Shown piece by piece: positions 5,790 through 6,549 of a stretch of 6,549 nt of DNA; the stretch's first letter is position 1; each line of letters opens with the position of its first letter. The position numbers and the translations under genes are program-made. Source of the DNA: Bdellovibrionaceae bacterium UBA2351 (GTDB lineage Bacteria; Bdellovibrionota; Bdellovibrionia; Bdellovibrionales; Bdellovibrionaceae); the NCBI GenBank assembly GCA_002344565.1, contig DDTZ01000123.1, forward strand, positions 11,348 through 17,896, in the 5' to 3' direction. The notes under the pieces were generated by a model. It worked only from the letters and a program-made list of their open reading frames with translations, was not told the DNA's origin and did no database searches.

Positions 5790-6359
5790 ATGAAAAAGAA
5801 AACTAAAACAGCGAAACCAAAATCTAAAAAGTCTCCTGCTGGAGATTTGCAAAATATCTCGCTTGTGAAGAATGTTTTGTTTAAACCGGCTCGGTATAAA
5901 TATATTCGTAAGCAGGAAATCGTTAAAGGTTGTGTTTTTTGCAATTCATCGAAAGCAGTTTCGATGGAGACTCTGTGTGTTTACAAATCTGAGTATTCGA
6001 TGATTGTTTTAAATAAATTTCCATATAACAGCGGTCACTTGCTGGTGTTGCCTCAAGCGCATGGGGGCGATCTATTGAAGTTGTCTAGTGACCAATATGC
6101 GGATTTGATGGCCACCTTAAAGCTGGCGTGTCAGGCGGTTACGGATATCTATGCGCCAGCGGCATTTAATTTAGGTATGAATCATGGATCTTCGGCGGGT
6201 GCTGGTATACCAGAACATTTGCATTTTCATGTGATTCCGCGATGGGCAGGGGATTTGAACTTTTTCCCGCTGATAGCTCAGACAAAAGTCGTTATTGAAA
6301 CTCTTGAGCAGACATATCAGAACTACATAGGTTACTTTAATAACAGGGTTTCATCATGA
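5790..6359 (+). CDS. HIT-family protein, Ap4A phosphorylase/hydrolase-like
   Basis: From ATG 5790 the protein has 189 residues. Residues 2-18 are a lysine-rich leader. A CVFC pair (Cys48, Cys51) follows, of the kind that binds zinc in many HIT proteins. NKFPYNSGHLLVLPQAH is the conserved nucleotide-binding strand block. The histidine triad is His143-x-His145-x-His147 in EHLHFHVIPRW, with His145 the expected nucleophile. The flanking AGAGIPEHLH and PRWAGDLNFFP are hallmarks of the branch containing diadenosine tetraphosphate (Ap4A) phosphorylases, such as M. tuberculosis Rv2613c. The likely reaction is cleavage of a dinucleoside polyphosphate or nucleotide conjugate in the cytoplasm; the exact substrate cannot be told from sequence. 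A longer 224-residue reading from TTG 5685 would translate the GC-rich element and is rejected. The stop overlaps the next gene by ATGA, so the two are probably translationally coupled. Confidence 0.9.
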   Translation: MKKKTKTAKPKSKKSPAGDLQNISLVKNVLFKPARYKYIRKQEIVKGCVFCNSSKAVSMETLCVYKSEYSMIVLNKFPYNSGHLLVLPQAHGGDLLKLSSDQYADLMATLKLACQAVTDIYAPAAFNLGMNHGSSAGAGIPEHLHFHVIPRWAGDLNFFPLIAQTKVVIETLEQTYQNYIGYFNNRVSS

Positions 6360-6549
6360 ATTATCGACCATCTCAAGTTTCAATGTCTATTCCTCCGTTT
6401 CCTCCCGCTGTTAAGTGGTTAATGATCGTTACTGTGGCCATTTGGTTTATTGGCCAAGTCCTCTTGGAAGGTTTTTTAAAAATTCCTTTAACGGATATTT
6501 TTGCCCTTCAACCTGGCCAGGTCCTATTTGACTATTATATCTGGCAGTT
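6356..6549 (+). CDS. Probable rhomboid-family intramembrane protease, N-terminal part (runs off window)
   Basis: ATG 6356 overlaps the HIT stop by 4 bp and opens a frame that stays open to the window end (64 full codons). AGGG at 6345-6348 is a modest ribosome site 7 nt upstream. A proline-rich cytoplasmic start (SIPPFPPAVK) leads into a transmembrane helix at about 20-38 (WLMIVTVAIWFIGQVLLEG). Then comes LTDIFALQPGQVLFDYYIWQ, which resembles the loop of rhomboid proteases just before helix 2, where a tryptophan and glutamine precede the (L/F)TxxFLH stretch. The catalytic GxSG serine and the histidine would lie downstream and are not visible. The family call therefore rests on a short region, and another polytopic membrane protein is possible. 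It is the second cistron of a coupled pair with the HIT gene. Confidence 0.7.
   Translation, partial: MNYRPSQVSMSIPPFPPAVKWLMIVTVAIWFIGQVLLEGFLKIPLTDIFALQPGQVLFDYYIWQ

Noticed and set aside
5636..5944. Minus-strand open frames of 102 and 68 residues across the sppA-HIT gap
   Set aside because: They run antisense through the end of sppA, the GC-rich element and the start of the HIT gene. Their openness in the middle comes from the GC-rich repeat, and no ribosome site or recognisable domain supports them.

Overview
The window carries a housekeeping gene cluster on the plus strand: the 3' end of cmk (cytidylate kinase), a large surface lipoprotein gene, rpsA (ribosomal protein S1), sppA (signal peptide peptidase), a HIT-family nucleotide hydrolase/phosphorylase gene, and the 5' end of a probable rhomboid-family membrane protease gene. 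All genes point the same way and no RNA gene, CRISPR array or transposase is visible. The cmk/rpsA neighbourhood, the AT-leaning base composition, the 36K-type SppA, and a lipoprotein with an unusual FQNC lipobox followed by Ig-like and RCC1-like repeats suggest a Gram-negative bacterium of the Bdellovibrio group (Bdellovibrionota). That assignment is an inference from gene content and style, not from any database search.

Layout. Bases 1-264 end cmk. Bases 265-396 are a short spacer with a 9-bp perfect hairpin. Bases 397-2610 encode a 737-residue predicted lipoprotein: lipid-anchored Cys26, four Ig-like repeats, then seven RCC1-like blades. Its 23 cysteines are one lipobox Cys plus exactly one pair per repeat. 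Bases 2611-2793 hold a GC-rich hairpin, a tandem TTGACT pair that may serve as a -35 element, a 14-bp perfect palindrome, and a strong Shine-Dalgarno placed unusually far (14 nt) from the rpsA start. Bases 2794-4584 are rpsA with six S1 domains. Two consecutive hairpins follow, the second a textbook bidirectional terminator. sppA is 4707-5678.

Between sppA and the HIT gene lies a compact GC-rich element (about 5682-5775) bounded by 20-bp imperfect inverted repeats (17/20) and ending just 2 nt before the HIT gene's Shine-Dalgarno. It looks like a REP/MITE-type palindromic repeat or a structured 5'UTR element and is the least explained piece of the window. The HIT gene is best started at ATG 5790, not at a TTG inside that element, and its stop overlaps the start of the rhomboid-like gene by 4 bp (ATGA).

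Functionally, Cmk supplies CDP/dCDP, S1 brings mRNA to the 30S subunit, SppA clears cleaved signal peptides from the membrane, the HIT protein probably handles dinucleoside polyphosphates or related nucleotides, and the rhomboid-like protein would act in the membrane. The lipoprotein is the accessory gene of the set; it separates cmk from rpsA, which are neighbours in many bacteria.
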